Shown here: piece by piece, positions 27,958 to 36,097 of the stretch
Layout of the letters: each line of letters opens with the position of its first letter
Numbering within the stretch: position 1 is the stretch's first letter
DNA from: Flammeovirgaceae bacterium
Lineage (GTDB): Bacteria; Bacteroidota; Bacteroidia; Cytophagales; Cyclobacteriaceae
Reading direction: 5' to 3'
DNA length: 38,557 nucleotides
NCBI GenBank assembly: GCA_023251155.1
Contig: JAHEZH010000045.1
Span: 1 to 38,557 of the forward strand
Notes under the pieces: model-generated
Databases searched by the model: none
The model's input: only the letters and a program-made list of their open reading frames with translations
Told to the model about the DNA's origin: nothing
Made by a program: the position numbers and the translations under genes

Positions 27958-28794
27958 GAGGTCCGATGGAAACGTTCACAGATTCCATTGCTTTGTGGAC
28001 TCTTGACTTTTGTTTTGGAATGCTCTATGTTTTCGATTGTCAAGTAGAGTTTATACTCGTGATACTCTGCTTTGCCACAATATTCCGTTCCTCTATCTGT
28101 GAGAACACGTAATAAAGGAATTTGTTGCTCTTCGAAGAACGGCATCACCTTGTCGTTGAGCATATCAGCTGCGGTGATCGCGTTCTTACGATCGTAGAGC
28201 TTGGCAAATGCCACCTTGGAGTACGTATCAATAAAGGTCTGCTGATAGATTCGGCCAACGCCCTTAATGTTACCAACGTAGTAAGTATCCTGAGCGCCTA
28301 AGTAACCTGGATGCTCTGTCTCGATCTCCCCAAAGGCTTCGCGTTTTTCTCCCTTGCGTTCCATGGCTATCATTTGAGCTTTCTGTGAGGATAAGTCCTT
28401 CTTGAGCCACCTTAGCTTCCAGTGCCGCCAGGCGTTTAGGAAATGTCTCCATGCCATGTCGTTGCCAAACACAACGTACTCCACAAGGAGAAATGAACAC
28501 TCCTCGTTTACGGAGTTCATTGGCCACGCGTACCTGGACGAGTGCTGGTTGCTCAATGGCAATCTGAACAACAGCTTCTTCGACTTGCGGTTAGACCCTG
28601 GTTTTGTGAATAGCTTTTCTCCGACTGACTTCCTTCAAAGCCAGCTCTCCACCCGTATCATAAAGTTCTTTGATTCTGTAAAAGCTGTCGCGGGAATAAC
28701 CCATCATCCGACATGCCTGGCTGACATTACCCAAATGTTCAGCTAAATTGATTAGACCTAATTTCGTTTTGATTAACTTCGTTTCTGTTCTCAT
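27958..28794 (-). pseudogene. IS481-family transposase, broken and truncated
   Basis: On the minus strand the frame begins [20 protein letters not shown] at 28794 with a helix-turn-helix ([21 protein letters not shown]). It meets an in-frame TAA at 28591, continues in the same frame to MANELRKRGVFISPCGVRC, then shifts frame near 28375-28385. The rve/DDE core follows with DTYYVG, DTYSKVAFAK (first Asp region), LTDRGTEYCG and KVKSPQSNGICERFHRT, where it ends abruptly. A stop, a frameshift and loss of the C-terminal tail make it inactive. Confidence 0.85.
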
Positions 28795-28878
28795 TTTCTG
28801 AAAGTTTAAAGGGTTTAACTTTTGATAGTTTGCACTTCTAAGTTAACCCAACTGTCAGATTAAGTCGAAACTACTACA
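27958..28878 (-). mobile_element. Degenerate IS481-type insertion sequence, one end missing
   Basis: One end is recognisable at about 28850-28878, which on the minus strand begins TGTAGTAGTTTCGACTTAAT, as IS ends do, 84 bases before the transposase start. The other end is lost: homology stops inside the transposase at about 27958, and no matching inverted repeat is seen there. It therefore moved in, decayed and was cut by a later deletion. Confidence 0.7.
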
Positions 28879-29170
28879 GTTCAAGTGATGTCTTAAGTAT
28901 AGGATCCGTAGCTTCATCAATCCTTGCATCAAGTTCATCGAACACTTTCTCAAGTTCTTCACTAAGAATATTAAGATCTCCATTTGATCTTATAATAACA
29001 TCCAATAAGGTATTGTTGATCTGAAGACTTCTAACGATTTCAAGGCCTTCAATGTATCTATCCTGTTCCTCTTGCGAAAGCTGTTTTGAATTAGCAGCAT
29101 TAAAAAGATCTAATCCTTCATCAGAATAGCCCAGTACTTCTCTTATTTTGTTTATAAGTTCTTCATTCAT
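28874..29170 (-). CDS. Small acidic helical protein, 98 residues
   Basis: I do not recognise a family. The protein is acidic and predicted helical, with heptad-like spacing at the end (LSEELEKVFDELDARIDEATDPI). It begins 28 bases after the HNH endonuclease gene on the same strand and is likely co-transcribed with it. Its TAG stop (28874-28876) lies inside the terminal bases of the neighbouring IS, so the original C-terminus may have been longer. It could be a partner or immunity-like protein of the cluster, but that is only a guess from position. Confidence 0.6.
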   Translation of the reverse strand: MNEELINKIREVLGYSDEGLDLFNAANSKQLSQEEQDRYIEGLEIVRSLQINNTLLDVIIRSNGDLNILSEELEKVFDELDARIDEATDPILKTSLEL

Positions 29171-29198
29171 AAATGAAAATTTAAATTTCTAAAACAGT

Positions 29199-30062
29199 CT
29201 AGGTATTCATGATTATTAATCTAAGTTCTTCGGTAGAATAGTATGTATTATCCATTCGCCTTCTATGCAACATCCTATGACAATTGGAACACACGAGAGC
29301 CAAATCCTCAAGTTGCGTCCTTCGCTCACCCTCAGCAATATGTGTTTTATGATGACATTCTATAAATCCTTTTCCAATTTCACCATATCTTTCCATAAAA
29401 TCGAAAGAACAACACTCACACCTTATTCTACCATTGCTTTTTTTTAATGCATCATTTTTTTTCTCCTCGACAATCCGCGAATTTCGTCTCTTAATTTCAT
29501 ATCTGATGTGCTCAATGATTACTAAATCCCCTTCGATTTCGCCATACTCACCAATTGGAATTTGAAACTGAGTTGATTCAGTCGATACTCCAGGACAGAT
29601 ATGCCTTTGAAACAGGAGCCAGATGTCATCCTGTATTTGTTCTTCAGTTAGGCCCTTTCGGCTTTTAAGATTATGAATTGGATTTGTGAGACCTCTGTTG
29701 GGAAGAAAAAAATTGTAATGTCCAGGATTGGGAATTGATTCTATTGGCGATGCCATTGCAATCAGGGCCACTTCCCTGCACCATCGATAATCTGGTCTGA
29801 GTTTATCTTCTAAAGTATCTTTAGATATGGGAGATACAAGATGAGTACAATGAACATTCTTGTTTTTTCGGCCATTCACAATATTCGGCTTTTGAAAAAG
29901 CACTATTATATCCCCAACTCTTGGAGTAGCTGCACTTCCTTTTTTCGATGTTGACCAGTGCAATAAAAATGATTTACCGCATTGCTCTTTATCGTAAGCC
30001 CAGTTATTTCCCTGGTCACGTTTTACGTTTTTTATCCAACGAATTTTGTCTGCGGAGTACAT
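29199..30062 (-). CDS. HNH endonuclease with possible EVE/PUA-like N-terminal domain
   Basis: The 287-residue protein has a C-terminal HNH nuclease: zinc cysteines C215 and C218, the catalytic-site pair H237-H238 in ECHHKTHIAEG, then CSNCHRMLH (C258, C261, H262, H266). This is the McrA-like type. The first 110 residues contain TPRVGDIIVLFQKP and VHCTHLVSPI, which resemble an EVE/PUA-type reader of modified bases; this is a weaker reading. If right, the protein would be a modification-dependent restriction enzyme. It follows the KAP NTPase gene by 26 bases and is followed by the 98-residue protein gene. Confidence 0.82.
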   Translation of the reverse strand: MYSADKIRWIKNVKRDQGNNWAYDKEQCGKSFLLHWSTSKKGSAATPRVGDIIVLFQKPNIVNGRKNKNVHCTHLVSPISKDTLEDKLRPDYRWCREVALIAMASPIESIPNPGHYNFFLPNRGLTNPIHNLKSRKGLTEEQIQDDIWLLFQRHICPGVSTESTQFQIPIGEYGEIEGDLVIIEHIRYEIKRRNSRIVEEKKNDALKKSNGRIRCECCSFDFMERYGEIGKGFIECHHKTHIAEGERRTQLEDLALVCSNCHRMLHRRRMDNTYYSTEELRLIIMNT

Positions 30063-30088
30063 TGGCTGTACATAATAAAAATTATTCT

Positions 30089-32014
30089 TTAGGCGTTAAA
30101 GTCTGTTGGATCTATGATGAGTGCAGCAAGACATTCATCTATCCTGGGGACAAGATTAGTTTTGATCAGAAAGTTCGAGAGGGACTTCTTTTCTAAGTCT
30201 AGCTTCTCAATTCCAAGTTTTAGGTTTTCCAGGAAAGTGATTTCTTTTATCAAACGCCCTGGAAATGCAGTCTCTAAGTATCGTTTTTTCAAGAACAAAT
30301 CAACATGCTTAATGGCCTTAGGGCCCCACCCCTCAACTGCGCTATATACGATCTCAGGTTTAAAATTATGCAAAAATGCTTTACCGGCTGATACCACCCC
30401 GGTTGTGTCGGAAGAAAACTCTTGAAGGAAAGACTCAATGTCTGTCTCGAACATTTTCTCGATTCGCTTTGCCTCTTCTTCAGATTTCTTTGTTTCTAAT
30501 TCGACAATCTTAGCGCCAACATGCTTGACTATTTTCTGAAGGTCTTCACTTTTCTCAAATTGATATCCAACCATTTCCCATTGCTGAACAACTCCACTTG
30601 ATAGTTTTTCTTTTTCAAAGAAAATATCCACTCCCTTAGTTATTCTGCTTACAATATCATCGGAAGACTTTTCAATGAGATCCTTGAATCCTAGAATGAA
30701 TACACCAGAATTTAAATATGAAAGTAAATCATTTAGTTTCCCTGTCTCACAATATTCCAGAAGTTCATTCAAAGCATTTACAAATTCATCATTGGAGAAA
30801 GACCAATATCCTTCCTGCTGAATTTTATTCAAGATTCTATGTCCTTCAGGAATTTCTCCGTCCTTTACATTAAAACTTTTTTCCATGTGCTCGCGGAACT
30901 CCTTGCGCTCAATTTCCATTCCGCCAGTGATCAAATCATATACGGCATCGTGATAGATGTATTGCTCGTTAAAACGAGTGTAGTAGATTTTCTTAAATTT
31001 CTCAAAGTATGCAGAATGATCTTCCGTCTTGATATCATCCAGATCTTGTGAAAGCGCTTCGTAGTCAATATTGTTAAATATGTCAAAATCAAGAGAATTG
31101 AGAGGAGGAGTGTCAAGGCTTTTCCTGCTAGAATAGGTGATATTATTCGGCTTACGGAATTCAATCGAAACCGCTACAATGAAATACCATAGGTTCTTTA
31201 GTTGAGCAATGATTAATGGATTGTTAAAATTTTCAAGTTTTTGCGGAAAAAGTAAGAACACATATTTGAAGTGCTCAACTGCAAATTTTAATGTCCTGAT
31301 ATTTGAATATGATTTTCTAAGGTTGATATTGTTGAAGGCACTGATGTCAATTGATTTGATGAAGAACTCAGTATGGTCATTAACAAAATCACGAAATGGT
31401 GATTTCTCATAAGATTTTATGATGCTATTAAAAACATCTTCTACATCTGGGACAAAATGAAATGTTTTTTCAATTGTTTTCTCTTTGAATGCAATACCAT
31501 CTTTTATCTCGGCTTCATTTGCAATTAAGATGACTTTGCATCCGTTGTTTTCTACCAAGTCATTTACAATCCCTAGAAACTCATCAACAGGAAGAGATTC
31601 GCCCATGCGTTCCAAATCATCAAATACAATGACCAACTTGTTATGAGGAAGAATTCTAAATAGATTTTCGCCCGTACCAATAGCCAGTTTTTCCAGGTCA
31701 ACGTAGTCTTTTATTTTTGGAAAACTATCTGCAAGGTGCTTCAGATTCTTTGCAATGGTACCTGTTGATAATTTAGCTTCCTTACCTTTTTTATCCAGGT
31801 AAGCAAACATTACTCTTTGACCTATATTGTTTTTATCTGATTCTCCAAAAAGAGAAACAATAACGGGAATTCGATCGGTGTACTCTTCTATTTTTGCGAA
31901 CACCTTGTTTTTAATATGAAATGTTTTTCCGCTACCCCAATCCCCGGTTATGAATAATGCACCGGTAGATTTCATCTTCAAATAGTTAATCACTACTTCG
32001 CTAAGTTTATCCAT
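30089..32014 (-). CDS. KAP-family P-loop NTPase
   Basis: The 641-residue protein has Walker A GDWGSGKT (24-31) at the N-terminus and Walker B LVIVFDDLERMG (D132-D133), the 'DDLER' form typical of KAP/STAND-like NTPases. ANEAEIKDG after it matches sensor-like sequence of KAP proteins. No clear membrane helices are inserted in the NTPase domain, unlike some KAP members. The remaining 400 residues are helical with no recognised domain. KAP NTPases are found in several phage-defence contexts; here it sits between a membrane protein and an HNH nuclease gene, suggesting a sensor or switch role, by inference. Confidence 0.82.
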   Translation of the reverse strand: MDKLSEVVINYLKMKSTGALFITGDWGSGKTFHIKNKVFAKIEEYTDRIPVIVSLFGESDKNNIGQRVMFAYLDKKGKEAKLSTGTIAKNLKHLADSFPKIKDYVDLEKLAIGTGENLFRILPHNKLVIVFDDLERMGESLPVDEFLGIVNDLVENNGCKVILIANEAEIKDGIAFKEKTIEKTFHFVPDVEDVFNSIIKSYEKSPFRDFVNDHTEFFIKSIDISAFNNINLRKSYSNIRTLKFAVEHFKYVFLLFPQKLENFNNPLIIAQLKNLWYFIVAVSIEFRKPNNITYSSRKSLDTPPLNSLDFDIFNNIDYEALSQDLDDIKTEDHSAYFEKFKKIYYTRFNEQYIYHDAVYDLITGGMEIERKEFREHMEKSFNVKDGEIPEGHRILNKIQQEGYWSFSNDEFVNALNELLEYCETGKLNDLLSYLNSGVFILGFKDLIEKSSDDIVSRITKGVDIFFEKEKLSSGVVQQWEMVGYQFEKSEDLQKIVKHVGAKIVELETKKSEEEAKRIEKMFETDIESFLQEFSSDTTGVVSAGKAFLHNFKPEIVYSAVEGWGPKAIKHVDLFLKKRYLETAFPGRLIKEITFLENLKLGIEKLDLEKKSLSNFLIKTNLVPRIDECLAALIIDPTDFNA

Positions 32015-32109
32015 AACAGTTATTGTAACGTTTAATTTCTTCGTATGCCATTATCATTTGATTAGTGTGATCACAAATTTTTCGCTTATCGATAAACCAT
32101 GCGATGAAT

Positions 32110-33795
32110 TTAAGCCTTGACAAATTTTCGAAAAGCAGACACAATTTGCACCAGTAGAAATGCCGCAATTATTCTATGGATGCCATCTAACCAGTAAGTC
32201 GAAGTGGTTAGTTCATTTTTTGAAAACATATGAGATAGGTTGTGCGCTGGGTTCAACATTTGAATTAAGATAGATGAATTTTCCAAAAACAAAACCAGGG
32301 TTGTAGCCAGTTCATCGGTATTTGTTGCTGGAGCAAATTTCAGAGTTGAAGATATTGAGACAACAATTAATAAGTAAAATATGAGTGTGATTACCAATAA
32401 TAACCAAAGAGGTCGCAACCAACTCAATCCGAAGTCATTTGTCTCACTCAGAATAAGGATGAGTCTGTCATTGAGCGACGTTTCACTCCAACATGACAGC
32501 ATCTTCTTAAATGCTTTTAATTCGCGTGCTTGAAATTCTAGACTATTAATTTTGTCCCCTTGTTTTTCAGCGGCTTGTTTAAGCTGACGGTATACCTCGC
32601 GTCTTTTTTCCGGATAGTTTTCACGACCTGAGTGCATTCTATTGTCAGTAAACCATGTTGTTGATGTAAAGCTTATTTCAGATAAAAACGAATCCGTTAT
32701 GGTTACACTATCACATTCTTTAAAACTAAAGTTCATTAATTTTGCTTTACCTAAATCACTTGCAATCAAACTAAAGGCAGTGTTCTCTCCTTTGAATTTG
32801 CTATTTAACAGCGACAATGAGCCTTTGCTGATATAGTTTGAAATATAGATATCTTGAAAAGTGTTTTTCTCGAAGGTTAAATCGAATTGACTGAAATTGT
32901 TCTCTAAAAGAAGGATAAGAATGCGGCTACTATAAATCCTTGCCTCACCTGACATTCTATTGCCACCATCAATTTTAATTTCTTTAAATTGATCACCTCT
33001 TACCTGAAGTGACATCAATAAAGTTATGTTCGTCAAATGCAATACAGCATCGAACCTCGGCATGTACAAATCTGTCTCACCTTCAAATGCACAATTTGAA
33101 ATATCCAGCAGATGGTCAAAAGACTCTAAACGAAATACTCCCTTGAAAACTGAATCTTGGATTTCCAAATGACATTCAAGTAAGGATTCTATTACGCAAT
33201 CCTTAAATACAGTTTTACGTATATTGAAACGTCCTATTTTCATATCAGTTCCAGATATTGCGTCCGAGATTGATGATGAAGATAAGTTGAGCTTATGACA
33301 AACAAAATTTCTAAACTGAAGCATTCCGAATTCAGAAGAATCTAATTCAAGCATAAACGGAATAGTTCCGTTTTGATAATGATACCAATTGAGTTCACGA
33401 ATTTTTAGCCTTCCTATTTTGCATTGATCACGAAATGTCAAGCCATTGCTGAATTTACATTCTTCAATTAATACGGATTGTGCTGTGCACTTGGTGAATA
33501 TTAGAAAATTCTCAACCTCCGAGCTATCAATAGAATCTGTTCTGCGTATTGGTTTATTCCTACAAGACAGCAGAGATATTGTTCCAGTGAATTCACAGTG
33601 AATGAATTCTATCGAGCCTATGAACTCTGCGCTATCGAAAACAATATCGTAATTGAATAGACAATTGACAATAGTAATTCTGGGATAAAAATTGACATTA
33701 CCTATTGTAATTACTTCATCAAGTACTGCGTTTTCAATTAATCCTCCTTTCGATAGACTATTTAAGAATCGCTGTTTTGTTAGAGGTGAGGTCAT
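32110..33795 (-). CDS. Pentapeptide/beta-helix-like membrane protein
   Basis: The 561-residue protein has a long N-terminal region (about 20-390) of repeating short strands of the form 'x-F-x-x-C/S-x-F', such as IEFIHCEFTG, VFKDCVIES and LDISNCAFEGE, consistent with a right-handed beta-helix of diverged pentapeptide type. A charged linker follows (EKRREVYRQLKQAAEKQGDK, about 395-414), then two or three membrane segments (about 462-482 and near the end at 535-552). This tail is common in membrane-anchored pentapeptide proteins of Bacteroidota. It is first in the minus-strand cluster, 95 bases before the KAP gene. It may form the membrane part of that system. Confidence 0.7.
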   Translation of the reverse strand: MTSPLTKQRFLNSLSKGGLIENAVLDEVITIGNVNFYPRITIVNCLFNYDIVFDSAEFIGSIEFIHCEFTGTISLLSCRNKPIRRTDSIDSSEVENFLIFTKCTAQSVLIEECKFSNGLTFRDQCKIGRLKIRELNWYHYQNGTIPFMLELDSSEFGMLQFRNFVCHKLNLSSSSISDAISGTDMKIGRFNIRKTVFKDCVIESLLECHLEIQDSVFKGVFRLESFDHLLDISNCAFEGETDLYMPRFDAVLHLTNITLLMSLQVRGDQFKEIKIDGGNRMSGEARIYSSRILILLLENNFSQFDLTFEKNTFQDIYISNYISKGSLSLLNSKFKGENTAFSLIASDLGKAKLMNFSFKECDSVTITDSFLSEISFTSTTWFTDNRMHSGRENYPEKRREVYRQLKQAAEKQGDKINSLEFQARELKAFKKMLSCWSETSLNDRLILILSETNDFGLSWLRPLWLLLVITLIFYLLIVVSISSTLKFAPATNTDELATTLVLFLENSSILIQMLNPAHNLSHMFSKNELTTSTYWLDGIHRIIAAFLLVQIVSAFRKFVKA

Positions 33796-34035
33796 TGTAA
33801 AATAACGGTATCTAAATCTAGGATAAATCTTTTACTCTCAGAAGAGTCAACTAGATAAAATGCGTCACTTTAATCAATTCGCCAGTTCTTTGTATGTTTC
33901 TTAACATTCTTTCGATTGAAAATCTTCGAATGCAATCTTTATCTTGGAGACAGAGTAGTAATTATTCATTATAGATTTCAAAATTCCGAGTTGAAATAGA
34001 CGATAAGTATAAAACAAGAATAGAAAGAGAACTCA

Positions 34036-34158
34036 ATGAATGACGATGATCGTTACATACAGTATCTGCAAAAGCAGCTGCTAAGCGAAGGATATGAGGA
34101 CTTCTTTAGAAATCCAGATTCAACGACTTACATAGAAGGGCTCAGGAGCGTAGCTTAA
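34036..34158 (+). CDS. Possible small protein, 40 residues
   Basis: An ATG at 34036 opens a 40-residue acidic, helical frame (MNDDDRYIQYLQKQLL..., ending GLRSVA). Nothing is recognised and there is no supporting neighbour. It may be the beginning of a truncated gene, because the mobile repeat follows 75 bases later. Confidence 0.25.
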   Translation: MNDDDRYIQYLQKQLLSEGYEDFFRNPDSTTYIEGLRSVA

Positions 34159-34232
34159 AATAATTCTCACCTCTACAATGAAATTATTAATCACCTGGAG
34201 CTAGAAGTTCAAGGCTTTACCCCAAAGACTTT

Positions 34233-34318
34233 TATTTCTCCGCGGAGTCTCGCCCCGGACTCCGCGGTAGGACATACTTCTACCCAAAACCGTAATCCTG
34301 AATTTTTATCTGCCTTTC
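34233..34318 (+). repeat. 86-base dispersed repeat, copy 1
   Basis: This sequence occurs again at 37834-37919 in the same orientation with one mismatch. It starts TATTTCTCCGCGGAGTC and contains a perfect 10-base-pair hairpin (CCGCGGAGTC / GACTCCGCGG), then a smaller one (GGTAG / CTACC). It lies in a gene-poor stretch. Confidence 0.9.
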
Positions 34319-34403
34319 AATGTTAAAGCAGCCCCGCTCATAGTCTACGAGGATTGTGCGTGAATAATTGATTTCAAAAAACCTAAAAAAGCCTTAATAC
34401 ATA

Positions 34404-34423
34404 TCTCGAATGTACATTCGAGA
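34404..34423. repeat. Perfect 20-base palindrome
   Basis: TCTCGAATGTACATTCGAGA reads the same on both strands. It could be a binding site for a dimeric regulator or a small cruciform. No regulator is directly adjacent. Confidence 0.6.
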
Positions 34424-34543
34424 ACTCTGGAGTGTTGAGTCAATAATTCAAATTCCAACATTAATACAAAGTCAAGCATCACATTATTAAATACTGAAGA
34501 GGTACATTCTCATGATTTCGACCTTGGTTCGAAAAAGTGAAAA

Positions 34544-34567
34544 GGCCAGAGAAACATTTCTCTGGCC
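34544..34567. terminator. Strong hairpin, possible terminator
   Basis: GGCCAGAGAA and TTCTCTGGCC form a perfect 10-base-pair stem with an ACAT loop. There is no clear T-run on the plus strand; on the minus strand the stem is followed by TTTTCAC. It lies about 200 bases beyond the end of the sigma factor gene and could end its transcript. Confidence 0.55.
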
Positions 34568-34773
34568 TGCAGTTGCGATCCCACGGAGGTCATAATATTA
34601 CGCCTAAATCAACCCAACACTACCATGTTATTCCACATCAGAAAAGCGTTCGTGGTTAAACATCTGTAATGCTGCCGTATTAATGTAGATAATACCATGC
34701 CCAGTACCAGACCTATCAATCAGGGTGTGTATATCGTTTTTATGCACACAGCAGAGTCTATCATTTCAATAAT

Positions 34774-35325
34774 CTATTTAATCCGGTAGATGGGCGTGTG
34801 GACTTTTCGGAAATACCTCATCGCGATAGTGAGGTATTGTTTGACTGTCCCATTGTTCACATTCATTTGCTTGGCAATTTCGTCAAGTGACAATTCACGA
34901 TCAATCCGCAATCGTACAGCATCCTGGCAACGGGCGGGAAGGCTTTTTAGGCTTTTGTTAATTAATGAACGAAGGTTCTCAATTTCTGATTCTTCTTCAG
35001 TCGAATGTGTTTCTGGACCAATCCATTCCATGTAGGTGCTGAAACGCTTTCTTACTGCTTTGTGCTCGTAAAAGTTGATGATGCGAAATTTCAGTATGGT
35101 GTAGAGAAAGGCGCTCAGTACTTTGATTTCCTTTTCACTTTTCCAGAGCGATTCAAATACCTCGTTGACCAGTTCTTTGCAGTCTTCTCTGCTGTTGATG
35201 CGTGCATGTGCATAACGAAAGAGTTTGGGCGCATACCGGTCATAGATTTCTTTGAAGGCCCCTTGAACATTTGTTCGTGCTAGTGCTAAAAGTTCTGAAT
35301 CGGTATGTTTTTCAAAAATTCTCAT
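34774..35325 (-). CDS. ECF sigma factor (RNA polymerase sigma-70 family)
   Basis: The 183-residue protein has sigma region 2 (AFKEIYDRYAPKLFRYAHARINSREDCKELVNEVF, cited as its ends AFKEIYDRYAP and CKELVNEVFESLW, about 18-66) and region 4 with the helix-turn-helix LSLDEIAKQMNVNNGTVKQYL (ends LSLDEIAKQM, about 144-164). Bacteroidota use such factors mainly with FecR-type anti-sigma and SusC receptors. None of these partners is next to it, so control must come from elsewhere. It is divergent from a small XRE regulator with a palindromic operator in the 75-base gap. Confidence 0.9.
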   Translation of the reverse strand: MRIFEKHTDSELLALARTNVQGAFKEIYDRYAPKLFRYAHARINSREDCKELVNEVFESLWKSEKEIKVLSAFLYTILKFRIINFYEHKAVRKRFSTYMEWIGPETHSTEEESEIENLRSLINKSLKSLPARCQDAVRLRIDRELSLDEIAKQMNVNNGTVKQYLTIAMRYFRKVHTPIYRIK

Positions 35326-35348
35326 CAGTGAATAAACAAATATAATAA

Positions 35349-35366
35349 TGTAGGATATATCCTACA
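35349..35366. promoter_or_regulatory. Perfect 18-base palindromic operator between sigma factor and XRE gene
   Basis: TGTAGGATATATCCTACA is a perfect inverted repeat in the 75-base gap between the divergent sigma factor and XRE genes, 23 bases before the sigma start and 34 bases before the XRE start. The site is well placed for the XRE dimer to control both genes. Confidence 0.65.
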
Positions 35367-35400
35367 AATAAAATTTTGGCTATCTGATAGCTTGCTGCCA

Positions 35401-35637
35401 ATGAAGGGCGATCTGAAGGAAGCTTTTGGGAAAGTAATTAAAGAATTGAGAAATCAACAGGGCTTTAGCCAACAAGAACTCGCCGATTACTCTGAAGTTG
35501 ATCGGACGTATATCTCTGATCTGGAAAGGGGACTCTATTTTCCTACGCTTAACACGGTCTATAAACTGGCGGAGATTCTCAAAATTTCGCCTCATGAATT
35601 AATTTCGCGAGTTGATAAGATTCTGGGAATAAGATAG
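35401..35637 (+). CDS. XRE-family transcriptional regulator, 78 residues
   Basis: A single lambda-Cro/C1-type helix-turn-helix makes up the whole protein: FGKVIKELRNQQGFSQQELA, then VDRTYISDLERGLYFPTLNTV in parts (about 8-52), and a final KISPHELISRV. Size and layout match small autoregulators and controller proteins of mobile elements. The frame opens earlier at 35392 with a non-ATG codon; the ATG at 35401 is preferred. Confidence 0.88.
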   Translation: MKGDLKEAFGKVIKELRNQQGFSQQELADYSEVDRTYISDLERGLYFPTLNTVYKLAEILKISPHELISRVDKILGIR

Positions 35638-36046
35638 TATCAGGTACTTGCCTCATCGACTTTGATGATTTTAGTAACAACTCTTTCCATGTTGTTACAG
35701 AACTCCATGGAAAGAAAACCCATATGACGGAGAAGTGTTGCTCGAATTTTTGCTTGCGATAGGATTGAAGAAACTGCGCTTAAAAAGAGAAGAACTGGTA
35801 GATGTTTTGTTGAAAGCTAGTCAGTGCAGTGATTCAATAATTTCTGGCTTTGCACGATACATCTCTTCGATCTCATGAGTAGAGTACTGCTCGAAAAGAG
35901 ACAGCCTCACGGTCAATTGAATTTGAAACTTGATAATCGGAACTCCCTGTTAGGCGATTCATTATTTTTTCTCTGTTTTAGGTATTATAGCTACCCAAAA
36001 TCGACATTTTTTAATGTTAATGCACTCTCATCTCCAAAATTGATAA
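35638..36046. other. Gene-poor stretch with a startless frame
   Basis: No intact gene is supported. A 57-codon plus-strand frame (35705-35878; PWKENPYDGEVLLEFL... near its start, helical) has no start codon at a proper place and is probably a gene remnant. Its stop overlaps an ATG (ATGA) that opens a hydrophilic 30-residue frame which then decays into AT-rich sequence. Confidence 0.4.
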
Positions 36047-36064
36047 TGTTCATTATAATTTACA
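36047..36064 (+). promoter_or_regulatory. hipBA operator, upstream copy
   Basis: TGTTCATTATAATTTACA matches the downstream copy (36078-36095) at 14 of 18 positions. Centres are 31 bases apart, about three helical turns, so both sites face the same side. It covers the expected position of the -33 element of the hipBA promoter. Confidence 0.5.
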
Positions 36065-36071
36065 TTTTCTA

Positions 36072-36079
36072 TATATTTG
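36072..36079 (+). promoter_or_regulatory. -7 element of the hipBA promoter
   Basis: TATATTTG is a perfect match to the Bacteroidota TAnnTTTG box, 18 bases before the hipB start codon. No clear -33 TTTG is seen at the normal spacing. Confidence 0.5.
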
Positions 36080-36095
36080 TTTATTATAGTAAACA
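36078..36095 (+). promoter_or_regulatory. hipBA operator, downstream copy
   Basis: TGTTTA-TTATAG-TAAACA is an inverted repeat with perfect 6-base arms that ends two bases before the hipB start and overlaps the -7 element. Binding of HipB here would block transcription, the usual toxin-antitoxin autoregulation. Confidence 0.6.
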
Positions 36096-36097
36096 TT

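Larger units (their letters stand above)
33796..34773. other. Long gene-poor region with repeats and palindromes
   Basis: No gene above 60 residues is supported in these 978 bases. The stretch holds a possible 40-residue frame (34036-34158), the first 86-base repeat copy, a perfect palindrome and a strong hairpin, all listed separately. Between the hairpin and the sigma factor (34570-34773) I see only a short, startless minus-strand frame. It looks like decayed mobile DNA. Confidence 0.5.

Noticed and set aside
28402..28746. A 114-residue plus-strand frame opposite the transposase
   Set aside because: Shadow of the transposase remnant; no recognised features.
34326..34336. A short match to the tRNA 3' end (CCCCGCT) as a possible attachment site
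   Set aside because: Seven bases are too few to be meaningful; flanks do not match.
34640..34773. A startless minus-strand frame after the sigma factor, considered as an anti-sigma remnant
   Set aside because: About 45 codons without a start and without FecR-like features.
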